A stretch of 64,000 bases of DNA from positions 186,001-250,000 of the forward strand of contig NZ_JABEKU010000001.1 in NCBI RefSeq assembly GCF_013283665.1, written 5' to 3'. This stretch comes from Ensifer sesbaniae. GTDB lineage: Bacteria > Pseudomonadota > Alphaproteobacteria > Rhizobiales > Rhizobiaceae. Position 1 is the first letter of the stretch, and every line of letters begins with the position of its first letter. Both the position numbers and the translations under genes were made by a program. Below the pieces are notes generated by a model that worked only from the letters and a program-made list of their open reading frames with translations, was not told the DNA's origin and did no database searches. Positions 54,641 to 63,483 of this stretch are shown here, piece after piece.

Positions 54641-56017
54641 ATGACGAACGCACTACTGATTGAAAATGCCACGATCATCACGATGGACCCGGACCGGCGC
54701 ATCATCGAGCGCGGCCATATTCTGGTCGAGAATGGGCGCATCGCCGCCATAGGTGAGGAAGATTTCGCCGGAGATCGGCAGGCCGAGCGCATCGAAGCCG
54801 CCGGCATGGTCGCGATGCCGGGATTGATCGATACGCACGCCCATGCCGGACATATGCTGACCAAGGGGCTTGGCAGTGAGGCCGAGGATTGGATGTCCGT
54901 GACCGGCCGTATCTACGCAACCGCGACCGATCCTGAATTCTGGGCGGCGGAGGCGGCGCTGTCGGCGGCCGAGAGGATCAAATGCGGCACGACGACCGCG
55001 GCGCTGCTGTTCGGCGGCGGCCCGGATATCATGCGCAGCGAGGCGCCGGAGGCCGCGGAGGCCCACCTTGCCTCGGTTGCCGCTATGGGCGTGCGGGAGG
55101 TTCTGGCGGTGGGGCCGAACCGGCCCGGGCACCGGCATGTTTATCGCCACTATACATCGACAGCGCACGACGACATCGTCGTCTCCCCAGACCGGCAAAT
55201 TGACGTGGCCACGGAATTGGTCGACGCCTGGGCTGGGCGCGACGATCGCCTGCAGGTTGTCTTTTCTCTGCCCGTTTTCGACGAGCAGGAACTCAGGGAT
55301 GAAACGGTATACAGGATCGCATGCAAGGTCCGTGATCGGGCGCGTGAGAGACGCGGCCTCCTGGTCCAGGACGGCCATCGCGACGGATCCATTGCCGCCA
55401 ATGATGCGCGTCTCGGCCTCTTTGACGAGCGATCGCTCCTTGCCCATTGCATAGACCTCACCGAGGCCGATCGTGCCGTTCTCAAACGGACGGGTGCCAA
55501 GGTTGCACACAATCCCAGTGCATTGATGTCGGTCTATGGCCGCTGCCCGGCGCCGGAATTGATGGAGGATGGCATAACGGTGTCGCTCGGCACCGATGCC
55601 GCGGCACCCGATCGGCCCTTCGACATGTTTCGCAACCTGTTCCAGGCGCATCGTTACCACGCGCGTCATTTCGCAGACGATGCCGTGTTGCCGCCCCAGC
55701 GGCTGCTGGAGATGGCAACGATCGAGGGTGCACGCGCACTGATGATGGAGGATGAACTCGGCTCGCTCGAAGCCGGCAAGCGCGCTGATATCCTGCTCAT
55801 GAACATGCGTCAGCCGCATCTCTGGCCGCCGCACGATCCGGTGCAACGCCTCGCGCGGTTCGCCAACGGGGCGGACGTGGATACGACCATTGTCGGGGGA
55901 CGAATTCTGATGCGCGGGCGGCGCCTCGTGGCCCAGGACGAAGGCGCAATACTGGATCGCGCCTTGCGTGCCTTTCATCTCGCGATCGCCCGCGCCGGGC
56001 CAAGCGCTCGTACCTAA
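54641..56017 (+). CDS. TRZ/ATZ-family amidohydrolase
   Basis: 458 residues, no signal peptide. The N-terminal beta sandwich (ENATIITMDPDRRIIERGHI) is followed by the barrel: GLIDTHAHAGHMLTKGLG (HxH metal site), HCIDLTEADRAVLKRTG (third histidine), HNPSALMSVYG and SLGTDAAAPDRPFDMF (catalytic aspartate). This is the layout of the chlorohydrolase/8-oxoguanine-deaminase/SsnA branch. An ATG at 54641 after GGAGAGGGA is preferred; upstream in-frame codons lie in the promoter spacer. It is followed 26 bases later by a second amidohydrolase, so the two probably act in the same pathway. Confidence 0.9.
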   Translation: MTNALLIENATIITMDPDRRIIERGHILVENGRIAAIGEEDFAGDRQAERIEAAGMVAMPGLIDTHAHAGHMLTKGLGSEAEDWMSVTGRIYATATDPEFWAAEAALSAAERIKCGTTTAALLFGGGPDIMRSEAPEAAEAHLASVAAMGVREVLAVGPNRPGHRHVYRHYTSTAHDDIVVSPDRQIDVATELVDAWAGRDDRLQVVFSLPVFDEQELRDETVYRIACKVRDRARERRGLLVQDGHRDGSIAANDARLGLFDERSLLAHCIDLTEADRAVLKRTGAKVAHNPSALMSVYGRCPAPELMEDGITVSLGTDAAAPDRPFDMFRNLFQAHRYHARHFADDAVLPPQRLLEMATIEGARALMMEDELGSLEAGKRADILLMNMRQPHLWPPHDPVQRLARFANGADVDTTIVGGRILMRGRRLVAQDEGAILDRALRAFHLAIARAGPSART

Positions 56018-56043
56018 GCATTGCGACACGAGAGGATCTCAAG

Positions 56044-57240
56044 GTGACTGCAGACCTAATCATCCGCAATGCCCGTCCCTTCGGCGGGCCCTCAGAAGAC
56101 CTTTTCATCCGTGACGGCCGGTTCGTCGCGGCAGACCGCGTCCATGCTGCGGTTGAGATCGACGCGGCCGGACATATCGCGCTGCCGGGGTTTGTCGAGG
56201 CCCATACGCATCTCGACAAGACGCTCATCGGCATGGACTGGTTCGAAAATCGGGTTGGCCCGACTCGCAATGACCGGATCCTCGCCGATCGCAACGCCAA
56301 GCGCGAACTTGGCATCGACGCCCGCCGGCAGTCTGCCCGCCAGATCATGCAGACGCTGGCCTTCGGCGTTTTGAGCATTCGCAGCCATGTCGATGTCGAC
56401 ACCGAGATCGGCATTGCCAATATCGAAGGCGTGCTCGAAACGCGCGAGGCGCTGCGCGATCTGGTCGACGTGCAGATCGTGGCCTTTCCGCAGAGCGGCA
56501 TGCTGCCGCGCGCGGGTACGCTCGAGTTGATGGATGCGGCCTTGAAGGCCGGTGCCGACATTGTTGGCGGTATCGACCCCGCCTCCATCGAGCGCGATCC
56601 GGTGCGTCATCTCGATGCTATCTTCGCCCTTGCAGATCGTCATGGAAAACCGGTCGACATCCACCTGCACGAACCCGGCGACCTCGGAGCATTTTGCCTT
56701 GAACTCATCGTCGAGCGTACCCGCGCCTTGTCGTTGCAAGGGCGGGTCATGGTCAGCCATGCCTATTGCCTCGGGACGCTCGATACCTCCCGGCAAACGG
56801 GGCTCATTGACCAGCTGGCTGCCGAACGTATCGCGGTCATGACCGTAGGGAGTCCGTCGGCGCCCGCATTGCCGCTGAGATTGATGCGCCGGAGCGGTCT
56901 CACCGTAGCCTCCGGTTCCGACGGCATTCAGGGAACCTGGGAGCCGTACGGGAACGGCGACATGCTGGAGCGGGCGAAGTACCTGGCGCAACGCAACGGA
57001 ATGGCCAACGATGCCGATCTCGAAGATGTCGCCCGCATCTGCACCTTCGGTGGCGCTGAAGGCATCGGACTTGGCGGCTATGGGCTCTCCGAAGGTTGCT
57101 TCGCTGATCTGGTGCTGGTACCGGCGCGCACGCTGGCGGAAGCCGTCGCCCTGACGCCGCAAAGGCGCACCGTCATCCGGCGCGGCCGCATGCTCGTGAA
57201 GGGCGGCGAACCGGCTGGTGACCTGCCGACCATCGAATGA
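56044..57240 (+). CDS. Cytosine-deaminase-like amidohydrolase, cytosolic
   Basis: 398 residues, starting with GTG 56044. HTHLDKTLIGMDW is the first metal motif of the CodA-like branch; SHVDVDTEIGI, VDIHLHEPGD, MVSHAYCLGTLD and ASGSDGIQGTWEPYG supply the remaining metal and active-site positions. It has no export signal. It is homologous to the Tat-exported enzyme at 45294. Relatives include cytosine, isocytosine/creatinine and N-substituted formamide deaminases; the substrate is open. Its stop is 36 bases before the GntR2 gene. Confidence 0.9.
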   Translation: MTADLIIRNARPFGGPSEDLFIRDGRFVAADRVHAAVEIDAAGHIALPGFVEAHTHLDKTLIGMDWFENRVGPTRNDRILADRNAKRELGIDARRQSARQIMQTLAFGVLSIRSHVDVDTEIGIANIEGVLETREALRDLVDVQIVAFPQSGMLPRAGTLELMDAALKAGADIVGGIDPASIERDPVRHLDAIFALADRHGKPVDIHLHEPGDLGAFCLELIVERTRALSLQGRVMVSHAYCLGTLDTSRQTGLIDQLAAERIAVMTVGSPSAPALPLRLMRRSGLTVASGSDGIQGTWEPYGNGDMLERAKYLAQRNGMANDADLEDVARICTFGGAEGIGLGGYGLSEGCFADLVLVPARTLAEAVALTPQRRTVIRRGRMLVKGGEPAGDLPTIE

Positions 57241-57276
57241 TCGCATGATCCGTGCCTCGCCGTCTTCAGGTTCGTC

Positions 57277-57993
57277 ATGATGCCCAAACCCAGCGCCGCC
57301 AATCAAAATCCCTCGGTCCCCAAGTCGGACGTGGTCTATCGCATCTTGAAGCGCGCCATCCTCGATCAGGCGTTCGCTGCGGGAACGAAGCTTCCGGAGG
57401 ATTCGATCGGCGAACGGCTCGGCGTCAGTCGCACGATTGTCCGGCAGGCTCTGGCCCGCCTGAACGGTGAGGGGTTGGTCGAATTGCGTCCGAACAGGGG
57501 CGCCTGCGTCAGCCATCCCAGTGTCGAGGACGGACACGACATTTTTGTTGTGCGGCGGGCACTGGAGACGTTGGTCGTTGACAGCCTGATCGGCAGGCTG
57601 ACGCCGCCGAAGATCGAGGCGCTCGAAGCGCATCTCGATGCCGAGGACAAGGCCAGGGTCGGTGATCCTTCGACCTCGATTCATCTCGCCGGCGAGTTTC
57701 ACGTCCTGCTCGCAAGACTGACGGAGAACGCGATTCTCTCACGATACGTCACGGAACTGGTCTCGCGCTCGTCTATGATACTGTCGCTCTACGGACGCCC
57801 CCATTCTTCCGATTGCGCCGTATCCGAGCATCGCACCCTGATTGCTGCCCTCGCGCGGAATGATCGCGAAAAAGCACGTGAATTGATGGGCCATCACATC
57901 GAAGCCATAACGGTCCGAGCCCTGTTGAAAAGCAAAGGTGAAGACGATCTGGCTCACCTCCTTGCCGCTTACGCAAGAGAAGAAGGTCTTTAG
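57277..57993 (+). CDS. GntR-family (FCD) regulator 2, paralogue of regulator 1
   Basis: 238 residues. The winged HTH ILKRAILDQAFAAGTKLPED and IGERLGVSRTIVRQALARLNGEG and the FCD domain (GEFHVLLARLTENAIL; YGRPHSSDCAVSEH) match regulator 1 almost block for block. ATG 57277 and ATG 57280 are both possible starts. It is co-directional with the deaminase-like genes and probably the last gene of their transcript. Confidence 0.92.
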   Translation: MMPKPSAANQNPSVPKSDVVYRILKRAILDQAFAAGTKLPEDSIGERLGVSRTIVRQALARLNGEGLVELRPNRGACVSHPSVEDGHDIFVVRRALETLVVDSLIGRLTPPKIEALEAHLDAEDKARVGDPSTSIHLAGEFHVLLARLTENAILSRYVTELVSRSSMILSLYGRPHSSDCAVSEHRTLIAALARNDREKARELMGHHIEAITVRALLKSKGEDDLAHLLAAYAREEGL

Positions 57994-58592
57994 GCCGCAA
58001 CGCCTTCCGGTTCGTTGTTGAAGCTGGGGCGTTCAAAGATGCGATTTCGATGATCGAGCGCATTGTATGCAATCTTTTGAAGGTTTAATCGGAAGACGTC
58101 GCCAGTGTTTCGGCTCACGGGAGCGGGCACGTTTCCCACTCCACGCGTCTCCTGCTATTGCTTGATTCGGTAATGGCCTGATTTCTTTCTATATAGTTCT
58201 GACCGTTTTTAGGGTGGCGGTTTGTTTTCCTGCAGGTGATGGCCATATCGTTCGCCGTTTTGCGCTAATTTGATATAGCAATGGGATACGATATTGACAG
58301 TGTAATGGATGCAATATAGCTCTGTATCGGCGATTGGCACTGTCGGGGGAGGGCAGCATGCGCAACGTACCCGTTGCCGGCCGGAGGGCCGGCGATGCTT
58401 TCCTGAGAACCTATCGTTCCTGCCGAAAGATGTATGCCGATGCTGGCCGTGTCTGCGCGCTCGAGCGATCAATGCTCCTGGCCGCGCTTTGCCGTGCGCC
58501 GGCGTCGTTCCCCAATGTGGCCGACGGTGGGGTGCGCGCTGTTTCCGCGCTGCCGCGATGAATTCTTGAACCAGCAAGCAGGAGATCCGGAC
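57994..58592. other. Intergenic region upstream of the flavin reductase, AT-rich with GntR-type sites
   Basis: 599 bases without a supported gene. TTGTATGCAAT at 58063-58073 (site C) is the reverse complement of site A (47616). GGATACGA at 58284-58291 (site D) repeats the core of site B. TTGACA at 58294-58299 with TATAGC at 58315-58320 is a possible promoter with a short 15-base spacer, leaving a leader of about 270 bases. The leader contains a 75-codon frame (58334-58561) without a ribosome site or homology that I treat as non-coding. Confidence 0.45.
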
Positions 58593-59249
58593 ATGAATAT
58601 AGATTTCACCACGCTTCCGCCTCCCGATCGCTATCGGCTGCTGACCAACTTCATCGGCCCGCGCCCCATCGCGCTTGTTGGTACGCGATCGTCAGCCGGA
58701 CACAACAATGCAGCGCCCATGAGCTTCTTCAACGTGTTCTCCCACGAACCGCCATTGGTCGTGCTCGGCATCCAGAACCGAGGCAATGGCGACGAGAAGG
58801 ACACCGTCGCGAACATCCGCCGAACCGGCGAATTCGTCGTCAACATGGTCGACATGGCGCTCGCCGACGCGATGATCGTCTGTGGCGTCAATTTCGCCTC
58901 AGAAGTCGATGAGCTCGATTTCGCCCGCCTGACGCCGATAGCGTGCGACCAGATCGACGCCGCCCGCATTGCCGAAAGTCCCTGCAGCTTCGAATGCAGG
59001 GTCGAGCAGATCCTCGATTATCACAAACGCGTGCTGGTCATCGGCAGAGTGGTGCACATGCATATCCAGGACCGGTGCCTTGATGCGCAGGGGCGTTATG
59101 CGAATCCCGAGACCTATCAGCCGATCGCTCGGCTGCATGCCGACAACTACATCACCTCAGATCGACAGTTCGAGCTCAAGAAGCCGGAGGAGCTATTGCC
59201 CTTCGAGCAGGCACAAGTGAACCCCACGGCCGAAAAGGCCACTCGATGA
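58593..59249 (+). CDS. Flavin reductase-like FMN-binding protein
   Basis: 218 residues. YRLLTNFIGPRPIALVGTRS, NAAPMSFFNVFSHEPPLVVLGI and TGEFVVNMVD are marks of the flavin reductase/DIM6-NTAB split-barrel family. The ATG at 58593 follows GCAGGAG. Such proteins supply FMNH2 to a monooxygenase or act as stand-alone flavoproteins; no oxygenase partner is in the window. It lies downstream of the GntR-type sites and may belong to the same regulon. Confidence 0.9.
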   Translation: MNIDFTTLPPPDRYRLLTNFIGPRPIALVGTRSSAGHNNAAPMSFFNVFSHEPPLVVLGIQNRGNGDEKDTVANIRRTGEFVVNMVDMALADAMIVCGVNFASEVDELDFARLTPIACDQIDAARIAESPCSFECRVEQILDYHKRVLVIGRVVHMHIQDRCLDAQGRYANPETYQPIARLHADNYITSDRQFELKKPEELLPFEQAQVNPTAEKATR

Positions 59250-59472
59250 TTCGCATACACGTCGTCAACCCCACTCGACGGCGTCCATGACCGATCACCT
59301 CGTACGTGCGGCCGAGGCTGTGCGATTGGAGGGCTTCGTCATCGATGCCGAAACGGCCATGGGCACGCCGGCTTCGATCGACTCCGACGAAGTGGGCGGC
59401 TTTGGCCGCATCCCATATTGACCGTCCTATCGCAAGGCGTCGCCGAAATGCACGCCTTGAGCTGGATGCGAT

Positions 59473-59509
59473 CCGGGTTGCTCCACCGCGTCTGCGATGG
59501 AGCAACCGG
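59473..59509. terminator. Bidirectional hairpin between convergent genes
   Basis: GGTTGCTCCA (59476-59485) pairs with TGGAGCAACC (59498-59507) around a 12-base loop, extended by two further pairs with one bulge. It lies just beyond the stop of the minus-strand isomerase-like gene and 220 bases after the flavin reductase. It lacks T-runs but is the strongest structure in this 265-base spacer. Confidence 0.55.
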
Positions 59510-59514
59510 AAACA

Positions 59515-60432
59515 TCATGCGGCGGAACGCTGTCCAACCGCTGCGGCAAGGCGCCTTGCGCGCTCGAGGCAGGCCGGTTGCTGATCGGCAAAGCGCTCGG
59601 CGCCGATTTCCATGATCAGCGTCGTATCCGGAAGGAAGGTCAGCTCGGAAAAGATGTCGTCCCAGGCAATGTCGCCCCAGCCGATCGGCAGATGCAGGTC
59701 GCCGATGCCGAGTGCCGTCGCCTCGGCCGGATGATAGAAGCGGTTCATGGAATAGGGCAGGCCGAAACTGTCGTGCACATGCAGGTGACCCGTCACCGGG
59801 GCCATGGCCCGCAGCTCGTCACGGAAATCCAACCCACGATGCGTGGCCTCGATATAGGCATGCGAGAAGTCGATGAGCGCGACGACGTTGCTGGAGCCGA
59901 TCGCCCGCACCGTTTCTGCGACCTGGCTCGGGGTTTGCCGGTACTGGCCGCTTTCCGTCGTGAAGATGTTCTCGAGCGCGATGCGGACGCCGTATCCCTT
60001 TGCGATCTCCGCCATCTCTGCAAGGGCGTCGCGTTCCATCCTGTCGAGATCCGCGGCGTTCTCTCCGGGAACAAGCTGTGCTGCGCCGGAATGATGCACG
60101 AGGATCCCCGCGCCGAGCCGGTCGCACAGTTCGAGCATCGCCCTTACGACCTTCTTCTGCAGATGATGGTGCTGGCGATCCATGAAGTTGGATACGATCT
60201 GGCCGTGCAGCGAAAGCTTGTTGAAGGTGTACTTTTTGGTGATCTCGGCGACGCGCTGGACACGGTCTTCGATGATGCGGCCGCCACTGACGATTTCTTC
60301 GCCGTAGATTCCGATCTCGCAGGCGTCGGCGCCCGTCTCGGCAACTTCACGCAAGGAGGCATCAAGGCTCGAAAGATCGCCCTTGCCCGTCCGGTTGCAG
60401 AATCCTACGGCGGAAATGATGTCGTTCATCAC
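59515..60432 (-). CDS. Sugar-phosphate isomerase/epimerase-like TIM barrel protein
   Basis: 305 residues of the xylose-isomerase-like TIM barrel (AP endonuclease family 2 fold). ISAVGFCNRTGKG starts the barrel; NKLSLHGQIVSNFM, GVRIALENIFTTESG, VALIDFSHAYIEA and TGHLHVHDSFG carry the Glu/Asp/His positions typical of the divalent metal site. It is the last gene of the Ugp-like operon, 27 bases after the ATPase, where a phosphodiesterase (ugpQ) would be expected in a true glycerol-phosphate system. It probably processes the imported sugar. Confidence 0.86.
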   Translation of the reverse strand: MMNDIISAVGFCNRTGKGDLSSLDASLREVAETGADACEIGIYGEEIVSGGRIIEDRVQRVAEITKKYTFNKLSLHGQIVSNFMDRQHHHLQKKVVRAMLELCDRLGAGILVHHSGAAQLVPGENAADLDRMERDALAEMAEIAKGYGVRIALENIFTTESGQYRQTPSQVAETVRAIGSSNVVALIDFSHAYIEATHRGLDFRDELRAMAPVTGHLHVHDSFGLPYSMNRFYHPAEATALGIGDLHLPIGWGDIAWDDIFSELTFLPDTTLIMEIGAERFADQQPACLERARRLAAAVGQRSAA

Positions 60433-60459
60433 GGTGTCTCCTGATGTATTGATTTGTGA

Positions 60460-61581
60460 TCAGACTGCTTGGAGTGTCGGTTGACTGGCGGAACTGCGGA
60501 TGGCGCGCGGCGCCAGATCGATCTCGATCCGTCGGCCGGTCTCCCGGTCGAAGAGATGAAGGTGCGCCAGTGGCAGTTCCAGGGTGATCCGATCGCCGGG
60601 CCGCACGCGCGTATGCTCGTCGACGCTCGCGGCGAAGGGGTAGCCGTTCAGTTCCGAGTGGATGACGCGGCCGGAGCCGAGCTCCTCGATGAAATCCACC
60701 TTTAGCGACACGCCCTCAGGCGCAACGGCACATTGTTCCGGGCGGATGCCGACCGTGATCTGCCTTGCGCCCAGTCGCGTCGCAAGGCCTCTGTCGATCG
60801 GCATCTTCGTGCCGCCGAATGTGAGACAGGCATTGTCGACGTCGACAGCGGCGTCGAACAGGTTCATCGCCGGCGAACCGATGAAGGATGCGACGAAGAT
60901 GCTTGCCGGACGGTGGTAGATATCGAGCGGCTGGCCCACCTGTTCGACCACACCCTTGTTCATTACGACCAGCTTGTCCGCCAGCGTCATTGCTTCCACC
61001 TGATCGTGGGTGACGAAGATGGAGGTTGCCGAGAGACGCTGATGCAGCTTGCGGATCTCCGCCCGCATGGTGACGCGCAGCTTGGCGTCCAGGTTGGACA
61101 GCGGTTCGTCGAAAAGAAAGACGTTTGGTTCGCGAATGATCGCGCGCGCCATGGCGACGCGCTGCCGCTGACCACCGGAAAGCGCCGCCGGCTTGCGATC
61201 GAGATAATCGGAAAGCCCGACGATCTTCGCCGTTTCCTCGATCCGGCGCAGGCGCTCCGCCTTCGGGACGCCTGCCACCTTCAGAGCGTAGCCGATGTTT
61301 CCTGCAACGGTCATGTGCGGATAGAGGGCGTAGTTCTGGAACACCATGGCGCAGCCGCGTTCGCGCGGCTCGAGCCTGTTCACGACCTTCCCGTTGATCG
61401 CGATCTCACCGGAAGTGATCTCCTCCAGCCCTGCGATCATCCGCAGAAGCGTTGATTTTCCGCAGCCGGAAGGGCCGAGGATCACGACGAATTCTCCCGA
61501 TGCGAAGGCGAGGTCGATGCCATGCAGGGTGGGGTTCTTTCCGTAGGATTTACGCACGGCGCGAATTGTGATGTCAGCCAT
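60460..61581 (-). CDS. ugpC: Ugp-like ABC ATPase
   Basis: 373 residues. Walker [57 protein letters not shown] and [14 protein letters not shown] are intact. A C-terminal regulatory domain follows ([14 protein letters not shown]). The symbol rests on the Ugp-like permeases upstream; sequence alone only supports a CUT1 carbohydrate ATPase. Confidence 0.88.
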   Translation of the reverse strand: MADITIRAVRKSYGKNPTLHGIDLAFASGEFVVILGPSGCGKSTLLRMIAGLEEITSGEIAINGKVVNRLEPRERGCAMVFQNYALYPHMTVAGNIGYALKVAGVPKAERLRRIEETAKIVGLSDYLDRKPAALSGGQRQRVAMARAIIREPNVFLFDEPLSNLDAKLRVTMRAEIRKLHQRLSATSIFVTHDQVEAMTLADKLVVMNKGVVEQVGQPLDIYHRPASIFVASFIGSPAMNLFDAAVDVDNACLTFGGTKMPIDRGLATRLGARQITVGIRPEQCAVAPEGVSLKVDFIEELGSGRVIHSELNGYPFAASVDEHTRVRPGDRITLELPLAHLHLFDRETGRRIEIDLAPRAIRSSASQPTLQAV

Positions 61582-61623
61582 GAGCGCGGACCTCTCTGTC
61601 TGTTCTGTTTGGGGAAAGCGGGG

Positions 61624-62511
61624 TCATTTTTCCGTGGCCACGAGGCCGCGCACGAACCACCGCTGCAGGACGGCAACGACGATGAGCGGGGGCAGCATGA
61701 TGATCAGCGATCCGGCCAGCGTCACGTTCCAGTCCGGAGTGCCATTGTCGGCCGGAAGGAGCGCAACCAGCGACATCATCGTGGTCTTGTATTGGGGGTC
61801 CGTCACCATCAGGAGAGGCCAGAGATACTGGTTCCATCCATAGACGAACATGATCGTCGTCAGCGCCAGCATGTTGGTGCGCGAAAGCGGCAAGAGCATA
61901 TCGATGAAGAAGCGGATCGCGCCCGACCCGTCCATGCGCGCGGCTTCTGCCAGTTCGTCGGGCAGGGTCAGGTAGAACTGGCGATAGAGGAAGGTCCCGG
62001 TCGCGGTCGCGATCAGCGGCAGTGTAAGGCCGGCATAGGAATTGAGAAGGTTCCAGTCGACCGAGACCTCGAGGCCGGTGACGGTGGAAATCAGAAGTCG
62101 AACCGGCTGGAACAGATCGGCGGCGACCGCATAGGTCGGCACAACACGCACCTCGAGCGGCAGCATCAGGGTGATGAACACCATCCAGAAGAAGAAGCCT
62201 TTCAGCGGCGTCCGGAAGAATACGATGGCAAAGGCCGTCAGCGCCGACAGCGCCACCTTGCCGACCGTGACGAGGCTCGCCATCACGAAGCTGTTCAGCA
62301 TCGCCGTTCCGAGGTTGGCGCGCGACCAGGCGGCGCCCATGTTCTCGAACAGGCGATCCTGCGGCACGAAGCTGAAGGGTATGGCGTTGACCTGCTGGAA
62401 TGTCTGGCTGGCGCCCGCCAGGATGACGATGAACGGGCCGATCAGCAGCAGGAAGCCGAAGATCATGACACCGTAGGTCAGCGCGTTGGCGAAAGGGGTC
62501 CGCTGGATCAT
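61624..62511 (-). CDS. ugpE: Ugp-like ABC permease (UgpE)
   Basis: 295 residues, six predicted helices. MLPLEVRVVPTYAV, SYAGLTLPLIATATGTFLYR and LPDELAEAARMDGSGAIRFF (EAA loop) follow UgpE closely, as does the terminal FVRGLVATEK. It starts seven bases after the other permease. Paralogous Ugp-type systems are frequent in rhizobia, so the ligand may not be glycerol 3-phosphate. Confidence 0.85.
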   Translation of the reverse strand: MIQRTPFANALTYGVMIFGFLLLIGPFIVILAGASQTFQQVNAIPFSFVPQDRLFENMGAAWSRANLGTAMLNSFVMASLVTVGKVALSALTAFAIVFFRTPLKGFFFWMVFITLMLPLEVRVVPTYAVAADLFQPVRLLISTVTGLEVSVDWNLLNSYAGLTLPLIATATGTFLYRQFYLTLPDELAEAARMDGSGAIRFFIDMLLPLSRTNMLALTTIMFVYGWNQYLWPLLMVTDPQYKTTMMSLVALLPADNGTPDWNVTLAGSLIIMLPPLIVVAVLQRWFVRGLVATEK

Positions 62512-62518
62512 GGGAGCC

Positions 62519-63409
62519 TCACTTGTAATGGACCTGGCGCTCGATGAAGCGGAACTGAATGAAGGTGAAGATCATGATGAGGCCGATGAGCACGAGGCTC
62601 TGGGCCGACGCGCCGGAGTAGTTCAAGCCGCGAAACGCCTCCTCGACGATGCGATAGACCATCACGTCCGTGCCGTGGTTCGGGCCGCCATCGGTCGTGC
62701 GGGCGACGATGCCGTAGGTATCGGCACCGACGAAACCTTCGGTCATCATGATGACCAGCAGGAAGAAGAGCGTTGGCGCGAGCAGCGGTATCTGGATATC
62801 GACCGCGCGGCGGATCGGGCCGCAGCCGTCCATCGCGGCAGCCTCGATGAGCGAGCGCGGAACCGATTGCAGGCCGGCGAGAAGGAAGATGAAGGTATAG
62901 CCCGCCCATTTCCAGGCGAAGACGATGATGACGAGGATCAGGGCGTGACTGCCGTACTTGGCCGGGTTCCAGAAGTCGGGAAAGGCGGCGTTGGCCGACG
63001 CCATCAGCCCGCGCTCCGGCGACAGGATGAAACGGAAGGCCATGCCGGCCGCAGGTCCGGCGATCGCGTAGGGCAGAATGTAGAGGAACCGGAACGGGGC
63101 GGAGCCCGGTAATTGCCGGTCGACCGCAAGGGCAAGAACGAGGCCGATGAAAATGGTGGCAAGTGTGCCGCAAAGGGCGAATGCCAGGCTGATGCCGACG
63201 GAGTTCCAGTAGAGCGGATCGGCGAACACCTCCTGGAAGTTGGTGAAACCGACGAATTCCGCAGCGCCCCCGAATGGCGGCTCCAGCGTGAAGGCCCATC
63301 GCAGCACGGCGACTGCCGGCCAATAGAAGAAGAGCAGGATCAGAATGATCTGCGGCAGGGCGAATAGGCTGGGCAGCCACCAGCTGCGAAAGGCCGCACG
63401 CTTGTCCAT
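62519..63409 (-). CDS. ugpA: Ugp-like ABC permease (UgpA)
   Basis: 296 residues. SVPRSLIEAAAMDGCGPIRR (EAA loop) and the C-terminal FTFIQFRFIERQVHYK match UgpA. RFLYILPYAIAGPAAGMAFR and SPERGLMAS are further UgpA features. It is separated from the binding-protein gene by 74 bases that contain a perfect 12-base-pair hairpin. Confidence 0.85.
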   Translation of the reverse strand: MDKRAAFRSWWLPSLFALPQIILILLFFYWPAVAVLRWAFTLEPPFGGAAEFVGFTNFQEVFADPLYWNSVGISLAFALCGTLATIFIGLVLALAVDRQLPGSAPFRFLYILPYAIAGPAAGMAFRFILSPERGLMASANAAFPDFWNPAKYGSHALILVIIVFAWKWAGYTFIFLLAGLQSVPRSLIEAAAMDGCGPIRRAVDIQIPLLAPTLFFLLVIMMTEGFVGADTYGIVARTTDGGPNHGTDVMVYRIVEEAFRGLNYSGASAQSLVLIGLIMIFTFIQFRFIERQVHYK

Positions 63410-63439
63410 GTCGAATTTCCGATGCGCAAGAATAGAAAT

Positions 63440-63469
63440 CGGAGCCTGCCGATGCTGCGGCAGGCTCCG
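63440..63469 (-). terminator. Strong intercistronic hairpin, ugpB-like/ugpA-like
   Basis: CGGAGCCTGCCG (63440-63451) and CGGCAGGCTCCG (63458-63469) pair perfectly over 12 bases around a 6-base loop. On the minus strand it is followed by a T-rich ATTTCTATTCTT, so it resembles a partial rho-independent terminator. It should raise binding-protein mRNA relative to the permeases. Confidence 0.75.
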
Positions 63470-63483
63470 GACGGATCAGATTT

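Noticed and set aside
54653-57702. Two long minus-strand frames opposite the amidohydrolases (458 and 536 codons)
   Set aside because: Shadows of two clear metal-dependent hydrolases; His/Arg-rich translations without domains.
58334-58561. 75-codon frame in the flavin reductase leader
   Set aside because: No ribosome site and no recognisable motif; kept as leader sequence.
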